Shown one piece after another: positions 7,103-15,643 of a stretch of DNA of 40,542 bases. Made by a program: the position numbers and the translations under genes. Numbering within the stretch: the stretch's first letter is position 1; each line of letters starts with the position of its first letter. This DNA is from Spirochaetaceae bacterium (lineage in GTDB: Bacteria > Spirochaetota > Spirochaetia > DSM-27196 > SKKC01): positions 1 through 40,542 of the forward strand of contig RECN01000049.1 of assembly GCA_007694005.1 (NCBI GenBank). The letters are read 5' to 3'. The notes beneath the pieces are model-generated. The model was not told the origin of the DNA. It worked only from the letters and a program-made list of their open reading frames with translations, and made no database searches.

Positions 7103-8881
7103 ATGACGGCAAATGAACTGCGAAAGAAATACATAGACTTTTTCACCAGCAAAAACCACGCTCATATCTCGGGTAAGTCGCTGATTCCGGAGAACGATCC
7201 TACGGTTCTGTTTACCACTGCGGGTATGCATCCCCTTGTTCCCTATCTCCTTGGCGAGCAGCATCCCGCGGGCACACGACTGGTGAATCATCAACGCTGT
7301 GTCCGCACGGGTGACATAGACGAAGTCGGCGACTTCAGTCATCTGACGTTTTTTGAGATGCTCGGAAACTGGTCGCTGGGAGACTACTTCAAGGAAGAAG
7401 CCATACAGATGAGCTACGAGTTCATGACGGAGTGGCTGGAGATTCCCGTCGATCGCCTTTCAGTGACGGTGTTCGCCGGAGATGATTCCGTGCCCCGGGA
7501 TGAAGAGTCTGCAGCGATCTGGCGGAGCCTGGGAATTCCCGAAAATCGCATCCATTACCTGCCGAGAAGCGACAACTGGTGGGGGCCCGCCGGCGCAACC
7601 GGTCCCTGTGGACCGGATACCGAAATGTTCATCGATACCGGAGCACAGGGCGTCGAAGGGAGCCGTCCGGGTATAAACGACGGTAAATACATGGAGATAT
7701 GGAACGATGTCTTCATGCAGTACAACAGGAACGGGGATGGTGTGTACGAGAAACTCGACCGCCGCTGTGTCGATACCGGCATGGGCATAGAGCGGACCAT
7801 CACCATACTACAGGGTAAAAAAACGGTTTACGATACCGAAGTATTTCAGCCCATACTCGAACGCATAGGAACGCTCTCCGGGAAACGCTACGGGGAGAAC
7901 GAGGACGATGATCGGGCGTTCCGAATCGTGGCGGACCACGTACGAACGGCAGCATTCATACTCGCTGACGAACGCGGTGTTGCACCGACAAATGTCGGTG
8001 CGGGCTATGTCCTGCGTCGACTCATTCGCCGGGCGGTGAGGTTCGGCCGAAAACTCGGCTTCGACGGGCCGTTTCTGACTGATCCTGCCGAACTTGTGCT
8101 CGAAATGTACCGGGAACCCTATCCGATGCTGCAGAACCGCGCCGAAGAGGCCTTAAGCGAGCTGAAAGCCGAGGAGGAACGATTCCTTCTGACGCTTCGC
8201 AAAGGCGAGCACGAGTTCTCGAAAATGCTGCCGAATTTACAGAAAAGCGCGACTGCGACGATACCGGGTCGTGTCGCATTCAAACTGTACGATACCTACG
8301 GGTTTCCCATCGAAATCACCGAAGAACTCGCGCGAGAGGAAGGGCTGGCAGTCGATCGCGAAGGCTTCGAGGCGGCGTTCAGGAAGCACCAGGAGCAGTC
8401 GAAGCTTGAAGGTGAGAAGAACTTCAAGGGAGGCCTCGCCGATCACTCCGAGCAGACGACACGACTGCACACGGCGACTCATCTACTTCATCAGGCCCTG
8501 CGTGACGTGCTCGGTGACCACGTAGCACAGAAAGGAAGCAACATCACACCCGACAGGCTTCGTTTTGACTTTTCGCATCCTGATAAAATGACACCCGAAC
8601 AGTTGTCTCAGGTCGAAACCATCGTCAACGAACAGATACAGCGGGATCTGCCGGTGAGTTTTGCTACCATGAAGCTGTCGGACGCCAGAAAAGACGGTGC
8701 TATTGCGCTGTTTGTCGACAAGTATGACGAGGATGTCAAAGTGTATTCCATCGGAGACTACTCGAAAGAGGTCTGCGGAGGACCCCACGTGGAGCACACC
8801 GCGGAGCTTGGAAGCTTTCGCATAAAGAAAGAACAGTCGAGTTCTCAGGGCGTCCGGCGTATCAAGGCTGTTCTCGAGTAA
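7103..8881 (+). CDS. alaS: Alanine-tRNA ligase, short form without C-terminal domain
   Basis: Charges tRNA-Ala with alanine in the cytoplasm. The class II catalytic domain at the N terminus shows KSLIPENDPTVLFTTAGM and TFFEMLGNWSLGDYFK, and GTGIERTI-type motif 3 sequence appears as DTGMGIERT. The tRNA-recognition domain follows. The editing domain carries its four metal ligands: His456-x3-His460 (HTATH) and Cys558-x3-His562 (CGGPH). The protein stops 30 residues after the last ligand, at 592 residues, whereas most bacterial AlaRS have about 870. The C-Ala/oligomerisation domain is therefore absent. As far as I recall, spirochaetal AlaRS are about this length, so this is probably a lineage feature rather than damage. 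Start ATG 7103 has AGAGGA five bases upstream. The last 20 bases overlap the convergent TPR gene. Confidence 0.95.
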   Translation: MTANELRKKYIDFFTSKNHAHISGKSLIPENDPTVLFTTAGMHPLVPYLLGEQHPAGTRLVNHQRCVRTGDIDEVGDFSHLTFFEMLGNWSLGDYFKEEAIQMSYEFMTEWLEIPVDRLSVTVFAGDDSVPRDEESAAIWRSLGIPENRIHYLPRSDNWWGPAGATGPCGPDTEMFIDTGAQGVEGSRPGINDGKYMEIWNDVFMQYNRNGDGVYEKLDRRCVDTGMGIERTITILQGKKTVYDTEVFQPILERIGTLSGKRYGENEDDDRAFRIVADHVRTAAFILADERGVAPTNVGAGYVLRRLIRRAVRFGRKLGFDGPFLTDPAELVLEMYREPYPMLQNRAEEALSELKAEEERFLLTLRKGEHEFSKMLPNLQKSATATIPGRVAFKLYDTYGFPIEITEELAREEGLAVDREGFEAAFRKHQEQSKLEGEKNFKGGLADHSEQTTRLHTATHLLHQALRDVLGDHVAQKGSNITPDRLRFDFSHPDKMTPEQLSQVETIVNEQIQRDLPVSFATMKLSDARKDGAIALFVDKYDEDVKVYSIGDYSKEVCGGPHVEHTAELGSFRIKKEQSSSQGVRRIKAVLE

Positions 8882-10040
8882 GGCGGCTGATCATGTCGCT
8901 GACGTAGCGGTTCCGTATTCCCTGTCGGCTGAAGCGCTCGAGCATCTCCACGGCCTCGTGTCGTCGTCCGAGCGAGAGCAGACACTCGGCTGCCTCAATA
9001 TAGAGCCGGTGATTCTGAGGATCAGCGGGAAGCAGCCGTTCAAGACTCCGGAGCGCATCCTCGGATCGCCCGGTGTCTTTGGCGATCATCGCAAGCCCGA
9101 AGACTGCGTACAGGTCGAACTCGATATTCAGCGCACGCGTATAGTAGATCTCGGCTTCTTCGTTACGTCCAAGCGAGCGTAGCGCGTCACCGGCGCGGGT
9201 AAGAATTACCTTGTTTTTGGGGTCCTTCGCGAGGATCTGGTTCCATGCATCCAGCGACTGTTCTGCTTCGTTCATACCCCGGTAGCAGTCCGCAAGTCCA
9301 AAAAGTGCGTAGAAGTTGCCCGGCTCACGATCGAGGGCTTCCTGAAAGTATGCCACTCCCTGTTCGAAGTTTTTCAGTTTCCGGTAACAGTTTCCTATAG
9401 AGGTCAGGACTCTGATGTCGACACTCGCGCCGTGCAGCTCGTGCATGCGCTTCCAGTAGGCGAGGGCTTCTTTGTGCTTGCGGAAATCGTAGTGGAGATG
9501 CCCGAGGCCTATGAGCGCGTACGCATTGTCAGCTTCGATTTCGAGGACCGAAACGTAGAGCTCCTTTGAGCGCTCGAAATTCCGGGCTTTTCGATGTGCA
9601 TCGGCAACGCGGGTCAGGACGGTAACATTCTCGTTGTCGTATTTCAGGTACTCTTCCCACGCAGCAATGGCCTTGTTGTAATGCCGCATTGTCCGGTAGC
9701 AGTCAGCCAGTCCGAACAGGGCGTAGTTATTGTCGGGATAGCGGTCAAGGCAGCGCTGGTAATAGCCCACTGCCTCGGAGAACTGCTTCTGTCTCCGCAG
9801 ACAGTCTCCCATACCGACGAGTGCGTAATTATTGTCAGGCTCTTCGTTCAGTATTTCCTGGAAACAGGATAGCGCCTGATCAATGAGATTCTCTTTGAGA
9901 AACTGATATCCGGTCTTCGACAGTTCGGCCAGCCGTTGCTGCTGCTCATCGTAGACCTCCTGGTCTATGAAACCGTCGACCCCTGTTTCTTCGGGTGATT
10001 GATCAGCTGACTGTTTCTGTTGTTCGTTCATGTCGCTCAT
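8862..10040 (-). CDS. Soluble tetratricopeptide repeat protein
   Basis: A 392-residue protein with no signal peptide or membrane segment. After a polar N-terminal stretch rich in Gln/Glu, it consists almost entirely of about ten TPR units of roughly 34-36 residues. They are recognisable by recurring NNYALxGxGDCxR, AxxxYxxxLxxxPxN and similar blocks, and several repeats are nearly copies of one another (for example YALFGLADCYR occurs twice). It is probably a scaffold in the cytoplasm; no catalytic motif is present. ATG 10040 is the first start; ATG 10031 is an alternative. The small gene 10064-10402 lies 23 bases upstream and is probably cotranscribed. Its 3' end overlaps alaS by 20 bases tail to tail. 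A specific function cannot be inferred. Confidence 0.88.
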   Translation of the reverse strand: MSDMNEQQKQSADQSPEETGVDGFIDQEVYDEQQQRLAELSKTGYQFLKENLIDQALSCFQEILNEEPDNNYALVGMGDCLRRQKQFSEAVGYYQRCLDRYPDNNYALFGLADCYRTMRHYNKAIAAWEEYLKYDNENVTVLTRVADAHRKARNFERSKELYVSVLEIEADNAYALIGLGHLHYDFRKHKEALAYWKRMHELHGASVDIRVLTSIGNCYRKLKNFEQGVAYFQEALDREPGNFYALFGLADCYRGMNEAEQSLDAWNQILAKDPKNKVILTRAGDALRSLGRNEEAEIYYTRALNIEFDLYAVFGLAMIAKDTGRSEDALRSLERLLPADPQNHRLYIEAAECLLSLGRRHEAVEMLERFSRQGIRNRYVSDMISRLTREQP

Positions 10041-10063
10041 ACCTGTCTGACTGTCATGCTGCT

Positions 10064-10402
10064 TCAGTCGTTCGTGCTGTCCTCAGCGATCCACTGGCGC
10101 AGGACATCCGCGAAGCGCCCTGCCATATTGTCGATTTCCCGTCGCGCACCGGCCTGCCAGTACATGCGAAAAGCCTCAATGTGCTCGCTTCGCTTGTAGT
10201 GGTGATTTCCGATACGGATCAGCCCGTCGGTGTATCCGATGGTCAGAAAAATCCGTTTTGCGTCCTCAACTTTACCGGCGTTCAGGAACTCATTACCACG
10301 TCGTACCAGCGCGGTTCGGGTTTCGGGAGGTAGACGGGGTCGCTTCTCTACCGTCAGCCTCTCGAACCCCGATAGTGTTTCGACCTTGCGGGATTTACTC
10401 AT
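10064..10402 (-). CDS. Small helical protein, possible single TPR-like unit
   Basis: About 112 residues from ATG 10402 (115 from GTG 10411). The first 30 residues are basic and polar. The rest is predicted from pattern to be helical: RRGNEFLNAGKVEDAKRIF resembles a TPR helix pair, and GNHHYKRSEHIEAFRMYW resembles a second. No named family is recognised. It lies just upstream of the TPR gene with 23 bases between them, suggesting a shared transcript and related roles. A good promoter (10434-10462) is placed to start transcription only about 25 bases before ATG 10402. Neither start has a convincing Shine-Dalgarno, so the exact N terminus is uncertain. Confidence 0.75.
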   Translation of the reverse strand: MSKSRKVETLSGFERLTVEKRPRLPPETRTALVRRGNEFLNAGKVEDAKRIFLTIGYTDGLIRIGNHHYKRSEHIEAFRMYWQAGARREIDNMAGRFADVLRQWIAEDSTND

Positions 10403-10433
10403 ATTGCTCACATAGGGGCGCAGTGCCCTTTAG

Positions 10434-10462
10434 ACTATAGTCCGTGATCCGGAGAACTTCAA
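10434..10462 (-). promoter_or_regulatory. Sigma-70-type promoter for the helical protein and TPR gene pair
   Basis: On the minus strand TTGAAG (10457-10462), a 17-base spacer and TATAGT (10434-10439; five of six consensus) lie in the short gap between hisB and the gene starting near 10402. The same two hexamers occur before dnaE at 19715-19744. Confidence 0.7.
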
Positions 10463-10490
10463 CGCTGAACTCTGAAATGTCGATACGATT

Positions 10491-11069
10491 TCACACGACA
10501 CCTTTTGTCGACATTGCGTCGTCTCCCCGGGGGCTGAACGCCTTCCCGAGTGCAATCCCGAAGGCTTTGAACATTGCTTCGACCATGTGATGGCCGTTCT
10601 CGCCGTAGCGGGCATGCAGATGTACGTTGCAGCGTGCTCGGACCGCAAAGGCATAGAAGAACTCGCGGACGAGACTCAGATCGAAGGTGCCGGCGTGTGT
10701 CTGTGGAAAATCCGCAACATATACCAGATACGGTCGCCCTCCGGCGTCTATGACCGCTTCGGCGAGGGCATCGTCCATAGGTACCATCGCATCGGCGAAG
10801 CGGGTCAGACCACCCCCACACAGGATCTCTGCGAATGCGTCACCGAGGACCAGTCCGGTATCTTCGACGAGGTGATGGGGGTCCACGTCTATGTCACCAC
10901 GAGCAGTAACGTTCAGGAGGAAACCTCCATGAAACGCCATGGACGTCAGCATATGATTAAAGAAGGGTAGCTCTGTGTCTATCGTGCTGCCGACGCGCTG
11001 GCTGAGATCGATGGACAGCTGAATGTCGGTTTCTGCAGTCTTTCGGCTTTGTGATGCTGTTCGTTCCAT
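10491..11069 (-). CDS. hisB: Imidazoleglycerol-phosphate dehydratase
   Basis: Sixth step of histidine synthesis: imidazole glycerol phosphate to imidazole acetol phosphate, with Mn2+ bound by paired histidine clusters. The 192-residue length is that of the monofunctional enzyme, without a fused phosphatase. Signatures seen: LPFFNHMLTSMAFHGG near the N terminus, DPHHLVEDTG (metal ligands), FFYAFA, and a second cluster GENGHHMVEAMFKA with the C-terminal STKGVV typical of the family. It is the last gene of hisZ-hisG-hisB, 11 bases after hisG, with GGGAG five bases before its ATG. The remaining his genes are not in the window. The assignment is firm. Confidence 0.97.
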   Translation of the reverse strand: MERTASQSRKTAETDIQLSIDLSQRVGSTIDTELPFFNHMLTSMAFHGGFLLNVTARGDIDVDPHHLVEDTGLVLGDAFAEILCGGGLTRFADAMVPMDDALAEAVIDAGGRPYLVYVADFPQTHAGTFDLSLVREFFYAFAVRARCNVHLHARYGENGHHMVEAMFKAFGIALGKAFSPRGDDAMSTKGVV

Positions 11070-11080
11070 GTGTGCTCCCG

Positions 11081-11785
11081 TCAGTTTCCGGAATCAATCT
11101 TCAGTGATTCCGACAATTGTGACACGAATCTGTCGATACGTGCGTGATTCAACTTATAGTAGGCTGGATTTGCGATGATAGATACCTCAATCTGCTTGAG
11201 TTCACAGATTACGCTGAGCTTGTTCGCGCGCAGTGTCGATCCTGTCTCGACGAGATCGACGATATACGGTGTGAGTCCGAGAACCGGCGCGAGCTCGACC
11301 GAACCGTTGAGACGAATAACGTCAACGGGAATTCCTGCGCGGTGAAAATAGTCGCGAGTAAACTCTACGAACTTCGTCGAGACGGAAAAGCGGCCGTCGG
11401 ATGAGTCAAGAAGGCTGTCGATTCCGAGTTCGTCGACGCTTTTCGGAAGATCGTTTCTGCCCGAAAGCAGCGTCTCGGCGCGCTGATTGACCGTAGCCAT
11501 ACACATCCGTGTTCTGCCGAAGGGCAGGCGGAGCAACCTGACGAAATCGTACCCGCTCTCGTACAGGACATCCTCTCCACATACGCCAAGACCCGCGATC
11601 CCGTGGTGAACGTAGGTTGGCAGATCACTGTTTTTTACGAGGAAGCCCCGGATTCCCGCGTTCGTGTCGGTGGCAATGAGTTTCCGGTCTTCAAAGCTGA
11701 GGTGTATGCCGGTCTCGCGCAGATATGAGTCGAGTTGATCGAGTAGACGTCCTTTGGGAAGCGCGATAGTCAGGAGATCTGTCAT
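11081..11785 (-). CDS. hisG: ATP phosphoribosyltransferase, short form
   Basis: First step of histidine synthesis: ATP + PRPP to phosphoribosyl-ATP. At 234 residues it is the short HisG type, which lacks the C-terminal histidine-sensing ACT-like domain and needs HisZ as regulatory partner. Family signatures seen are IALPKGRL at the N terminus, GLGVCGEDVL, and the PRPP-site sequence PYIVDLVETGSTLRANKL. The ATG overlaps the hisZ stop by four bases (ATGA), so the two are translationally coupled, as expected for subunits of one complex. Feedback control by histidine is expected to act through HisZ. The assignment is firm. Confidence 0.97.
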   Translation of the reverse strand: MTDLLTIALPKGRLLDQLDSYLRETGIHLSFEDRKLIATDTNAGIRGFLVKNSDLPTYVHHGIAGLGVCGEDVLYESGYDFVRLLRLPFGRTRMCMATVNQRAETLLSGRNDLPKSVDELGIDSLLDSSDGRFSVSTKFVEFTRDYFHRAGIPVDVIRLNGSVELAPVLGLTPYIVDLVETGSTLRANKLSVICELKQIEVSIIANPAYYKLNHARIDRFVSQLSESLKIDSGN

Positions 11786-12936
11786 ACCGGTTCCTCCCCG
11801 GGGGCAAAACTGAATGCCACGCGATCGCCATCGCGCCTTCGCGCCTCTGCTACGGCGAGCTGTTTCAGGAAATCAGTGCTGTCAGCCGGAATTATCTGCA
11901 CGTCGGGAAGCGGCTCCATGGGCGAGAGCCGTTCGAGTCTGCGGAGCATGATGGAGAAGCCGACCGCCGGTGAGCGTATACCGAAATGGCCGTACAGTGA
12001 GTCGTATCTCCCGCCTGATGCGACAGACGCTTCGGCTCCTTCCACATAGGCCCTGAACGCAAGGCCGGTGTGGTACGACTGTGACCCGAACTCTGAAAGG
12101 TCAATCCGAATAGAGTCGCTTTTAAGCTGTGTTTCCAGTACGGGAAGTGCCTGTTCGAGAAGATTACACAGCAGAAGGATGTGATCGACGTCGGATCTGA
12201 CGGCATCGACCATACCTGCAGGAAGGTGTTCGAGCTCTCCATGCGCGAGGTCTCTGAACGACGTTTGTCCGTGTATTGTTGTGAGAAGGCGGGTCAGTGC
12301 AGCCGCTTCGTCACGGGTATGCGTTTCAGCGAGTCCGCGCCGAAGTGACTGCCGGTCATGGCTTTTCAGCGCGTCGAGGCAGTACTGACGATTCTGCGAT
12401 TCGAGCGTATCGATGACGATGTCGACGATGTGTCGATGGCCTATGTGTATGACACAGCGTCCGGGAACTACGGAGTCGAGTGTCTTCAGTACAAGTGACA
12501 GAGTCTCAAGTTCCCCGGCCAGGCCGGTTGAACCAACGAGTTCCGCTCCGATCTGGAAATACTCGTTGCGGGATATATCCTCCCGACGGGCGTGGCGAAG
12601 AATCGCTTCTGAATAGTAAACCCGCAGGGGAAGCATATCCGGACGGAGGAATCGAGCCATGTGCTTCGCGAGAAACAGGGTTGCGTCAGACCGTATCGCA
12701 ATGAGTTCACCCTCACGGTCTATGAGTCGATAGATCTCGCGTGCGAGTTCGCTGCTCACCAGTCCTGCAAAAGCATCGTGGTAGTCAATCATCGGACTGT
12801 TTACCGGCAGGTACCCCCAGCTTTCGAGCAGGGCACCGAGGCGGGCGGCCGTGTTGCGATGTCTCCATGCATCTTCAAGGTACAGGCCCTCTGTACCGGT
12901 GGGCTGGTCAAGAATGGCCCGTGTGTGCGTGGTCAC
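11782..12936 (-). CDS. hisZ: ATP phosphoribosyltransferase regulatory subunit
   Basis: HisZ is a catalytically inactive relative of histidyl-tRNA synthetase that activates short HisG and mediates histidine inhibition. The 384-residue protein begins like HisRS (GTEGLYLEDA), has IAIRSDATLFLAKHMAR in the motif 2 region with YYSEAILRHARR, and ASGGRYDSLYGHFG plus AVGFSIMLRRLERL near the C terminus. It lacks a full anticodon-binding domain. Start: GTG 12936 is chosen because GGAGG lies nine bases upstream; an in-frame TTG 12942 sits only three bases from the same site. It heads the hisZ-hisG-hisB set, 67 bases after rsmD. Pairing with the short hisG next door supports HisZ rather than HisS. Confidence 0.94.
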   Translation of the reverse strand: MTTHTRAILDQPTGTEGLYLEDAWRHRNTAARLGALLESWGYLPVNSPMIDYHDAFAGLVSSELAREIYRLIDREGELIAIRSDATLFLAKHMARFLRPDMLPLRVYYSEAILRHARREDISRNEYFQIGAELVGSTGLAGELETLSLVLKTLDSVVPGRCVIHIGHRHIVDIVIDTLESQNRQYCLDALKSHDRQSLRRGLAETHTRDEAAALTRLLTTIHGQTSFRDLAHGELEHLPAGMVDAVRSDVDHILLLCNLLEQALPVLETQLKSDSIRIDLSEFGSQSYHTGLAFRAYVEGAEASVASGGRYDSLYGHFGIRSPAVGFSIMLRRLERLSPMEPLPDVQIIPADSTDFLKQLAVAEARRRDGDRVAFSFAPGEEPV

Positions 12937-13003
12937 CTTCAATATCCTCCGGGTAATGCTTCGCCGACTATATCAGAGTTATCAGGCTCCGGAAACCGCG
13001 GGT

Positions 13004-13537
13004 TCACCCCGGTGCAATCGAAAAGAAATCAAGCTGTGAGCCGCCGTACATCCGTGTTTCCGCATGCGCGAGTCCGTCGGGCACGCCGAGCTCGGTTCTT
13101 GGATGGTGTATGAGCAGGAGCGTTTCCGGGTGTACGAGGCGGGAGTGCGCAATCCTTCGCAGAAGGTCCGCGCTGTGACCGTAGTTAAACGGCGGGTCAA
13201 GATAGATGATGTCAAACTGTCGGTTGCGGGTGGCCTGCACGTAGCGCTCGGCCGGTACGAAATGGGTTTCGATCGCGGTCGGAGAGATCGCGATGTTTTC
13301 GAGCACCACGCGGCTCTTTCGTCGATCCTTCTCGACGGTGACCACCGGAGCGGCTCCCCGGCTTGACGCTTCGAGCGCGACGATACCGGAGCCGCCAAAG
13401 AGATCGAGAAATGACAGTCCGTGGAGCGGGCCAAGAATACTGAACATGCTCTCCCGCATGCGGTCCATAGTCGGTCGGATCACGCCAGGGGGGACCTTGA
13501 TCACACGACCCCGCAGGGAGCCACCGGTAATTCTCAT
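13004..13537 (-). CDS. rsmD: 16S rRNA (guanine(966)-N(2))-methyltransferase
   Basis: Methylates G966 of 16S rRNA in the small subunit using S-adenosylmethionine. The protein has 177 residues, the normal length. It starts with MRITGGSLRGR, followed by RPTMDRMRESMF, which is characteristic of RsmD. The SAM-binding loop is DLFGGSG (usually DLFAGSG), and the catalytic motif is LDPPF. ATG 13537 is preceded by GGAGG nine bases upstream and begins 15 bases after the recG stop, so the two share a transcript. The association of recG with rsmD is common in bacteria. Confidence 0.95.
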   Translation of the reverse strand: MRITGGSLRGRVIKVPPGVIRPTMDRMRESMFSILGPLHGLSFLDLFGGSGIVALEASSRGAAPVVTVEKDRRKSRVVLENIAISPTAIETHFVPAERYVQATRNRQFDIIYLDPPFNYGHSADLLRRIAHSRLVHPETLLLIHHPRTELGVPDGLAHAETRMYGGSQLDFFSIAPG

Positions 13538-13552
13538 TCCTGATATCCTCCG

Positions 13553-15628
13553 TTATTCCGACAGCCTTGTCCGGGTGTAGGCTGTAAGCGCGTCCCGTAT
13601 GCGGCCATGCTCCGGTGACAGAAGGCCGGGGTCATCGTCGACGACGTTCTGTGCGATCAGAGCACAGCGTTGCAGTAGTTCTATGTCGTGGGACAGATCG
13701 GCAATTGCAAGCTTCAGATAACCCGACTGTTCCATTCCAGTCACGTTTCCGGGGCCTCGTATCCGCAGGTCTTCCTCTGCAATCTCAAAGCCGTCGCTGG
13801 TCCGGTGCATTACCTGTATTCGCTGCTTTCCGGCTTCGGTCAGTTCGTCGGAGTATACCAGAAAACAGTAACTCTGCATCGAGCTGCGCCCGACGCGGCC
13901 GCGCAGCTGGTGCAGGGCCGAGAGGCCATAGCGTTCGGCGTGCTCGATGACCATACACGTCGCATTCGGTACATCAACCCCGACTTCGACAACGCTCGTC
14001 GCAACCAGAATATCAAGTTCGCCCCGCGTGAAGGACGCCATGGTCGCGGCTTTTTGAGCTTCGGGAACGCGTGAGTGCACCAGACCGACGCCGCGTCCGG
14101 GAAAGATCTCTCGTTCGAGCCGTTCTTTCATAGCTGTCGCGTCTTTCAGACTCAGGCTGCCGGACCCGTCAACGAGCGGGTACACGAAGTATGCCTGTCG
14201 CCCTGCAGCGAGTTCGGTTTCTACGGCACGGTACACTTTCTGCTCGTTTTCCAGGCGCGCGAGATGCGTGATAACCGGCTTTCGTCCTGCGGGCATCGTT
14301 CGTATCGTCGTGACCGAAAGATGTCCGAAAAGGCTCAGGGCGAGCGTGCGGGGAATAGGGGTCGCTGTCATGAAGAGCGTGTCGGGGACCAGACCCTTCT
14401 GCCTCAGCGTCGTTCGCTCGGCCACACCGAAGCGCTGCTGTTCGTCGATAATGACCAGCCGTAGCCTGCGGAAGGCGACGGTAGCGGTGAACACCGCATG
14501 AGTTCCAATCAGAAAATCGATTTCACCGCCCGCGAGAGCCTGCAACAGGGCCTCGCGGACTTTGCCTTTGAGACCTCCGTGGAGCAGGGCAGTGCGGACG
14601 CCGAATGGTTCAAGCAGCCTCGCCGCGTTGTCGGCGTGCTGTCGTGCGAGCAGTTCAGTCGGAGCCATGAGAACGCTCTGGAATCCTGCCTCTTTCTGGA
14701 ATGCGACCGACACAAACGCGACCAGCGTCTTACCCGATCCGACGTCGCCCTGTAGGAGGCGGTTCATTGGGGTGTCCGATGAGCAGTCACGCCAGATGTC
14801 CTCGATCGCATCTGTCTGATCGGCGGTCAGTCGAAAGGGAAGCGCCGCGATGAGCTTTGAAGCGAGCCCGCGCGGAAGGTCACCTGCTTCACGAGCTCCT
14901 GCTACCTTCGTCGATGCCCGATCCACGTGTGTTCGCAGCTGCAGGAGCAGCAGTTCTTCTGTTGCGAGCAGCTCCCGGGCGGCGCGCGCCTCGGAAAGCC
15001 TGCGTGGATTGTGCAGTTCGCTGATCGCTCCCGCCGTCGAGACCGGGGTTGTCGTGATTCCGAGGGACTTCCGAAGCTCTGGAGACAAGGTATCCTCAAG
15101 ATGATCCGCGTAGCCGTGTATGGCCTCTGCGATAACCTTTCGCAGAACACCCTGTGTGAGGCGTCCGGTAAGCGGATAAACCGCTACGATTCGTCCAAAC
15201 CCCCGGCTGTCGGTGCCTTTCGGCTCAACATCAAAACTGCCAGCCTGTACCTCACCGTAGCGTACCGATACTTTGCCGAAGAAGCGGATCTGCGTTTGGG
15301 GCTGCAACACGTTCGCGAGAAAGTCACGACCGAAGCACAGCAGCGAAACGGAGGTCTGTTCGTCGTGCGCAAGAACCTTGAGCGTTCTTCGGCCACCGCG
15401 ACCGCCTATGTACTCGTGGCGGAGTACGGTAAGGACGCAGTTTGCAGGGATATCCTGCTGCAGGGCCTCGAGCAGTGAGACCGGTGTGCTTCGGTCTTCG
15501 TAGGTTCGCGGTGCGTGCAGGAGAAGGTCTCGCACCGTGTGTATGCCGAGAGATCCGAGATCTGCGGTCAGCTGTGAGCCGATACCCCGGACACGGGAGC
15601 AGGGGTCAGATAACTCCCATAGGGTCAT
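13553..15628 (-). CDS. recG: ATP-dependent DNA helicase RecG
   Basis: Remodels stalled replication forks and recombination intermediates. The 691-residue protein has the three RecG regions. A wedge/OB domain occupies about 50-190. Helicase domain 1 has Walker A GDVGSGKT (about 294-301), APTELLARQHA, the DEQQ Walker B box followed by RFGV (DEQH in many homologues), and TATPIPRT. Helicase domain 2 contains VATSVVEVGVDVPNAT and HQLRGRVGRS. The C-terminal wedge-contact region carries RGPGNVTGMEQSG, a RecG hallmark. Start ATG 15628 follows the YggT-like stop by 15 bases. The Shine-Dalgarno is weak, so translation may depend on coupling. Confidence 0.97.
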   Translation of the reverse strand: MTLWELSDPCSRVRGIGSQLTADLGSLGIHTVRDLLLHAPRTYEDRSTPVSLLEALQQDIPANCVLTVLRHEYIGGRGGRRTLKVLAHDEQTSVSLLCFGRDFLANVLQPQTQIRFFGKVSVRYGEVQAGSFDVEPKGTDSRGFGRIVAVYPLTGRLTQGVLRKVIAEAIHGYADHLEDTLSPELRKSLGITTTPVSTAGAISELHNPRRLSEARAARELLATEELLLLQLRTHVDRASTKVAGAREAGDLPRGLASKLIAALPFRLTADQTDAIEDIWRDCSSDTPMNRLLQGDVGSGKTLVAFVSVAFQKEAGFQSVLMAPTELLARQHADNAARLLEPFGVRTALLHGGLKGKVREALLQALAGGEIDFLIGTHAVFTATVAFRRLRLVIIDEQQRFGVAERTTLRQKGLVPDTLFMTATPIPRTLALSLFGHLSVTTIRTMPAGRKPVITHLARLENEQKVYRAVETELAAGRQAYFVYPLVDGSGSLSLKDATAMKERLEREIFPGRGVGLVHSRVPEAQKAATMASFTRGELDILVATSVVEVGVDVPNATCMVIEHAERYGLSALHQLRGRVGRSSMQSYCFLVYSDELTEAGKQRIQVMHRTSDGFEIAEEDLRIRGPGNVTGMEQSGYLKLAIADLSHDIELLQRCALIAQNVVDDDPGLLSPEHGRIRDALTAYTRTRLSE

Positions 15629-15643
15629 TGAGGATCACACCAC

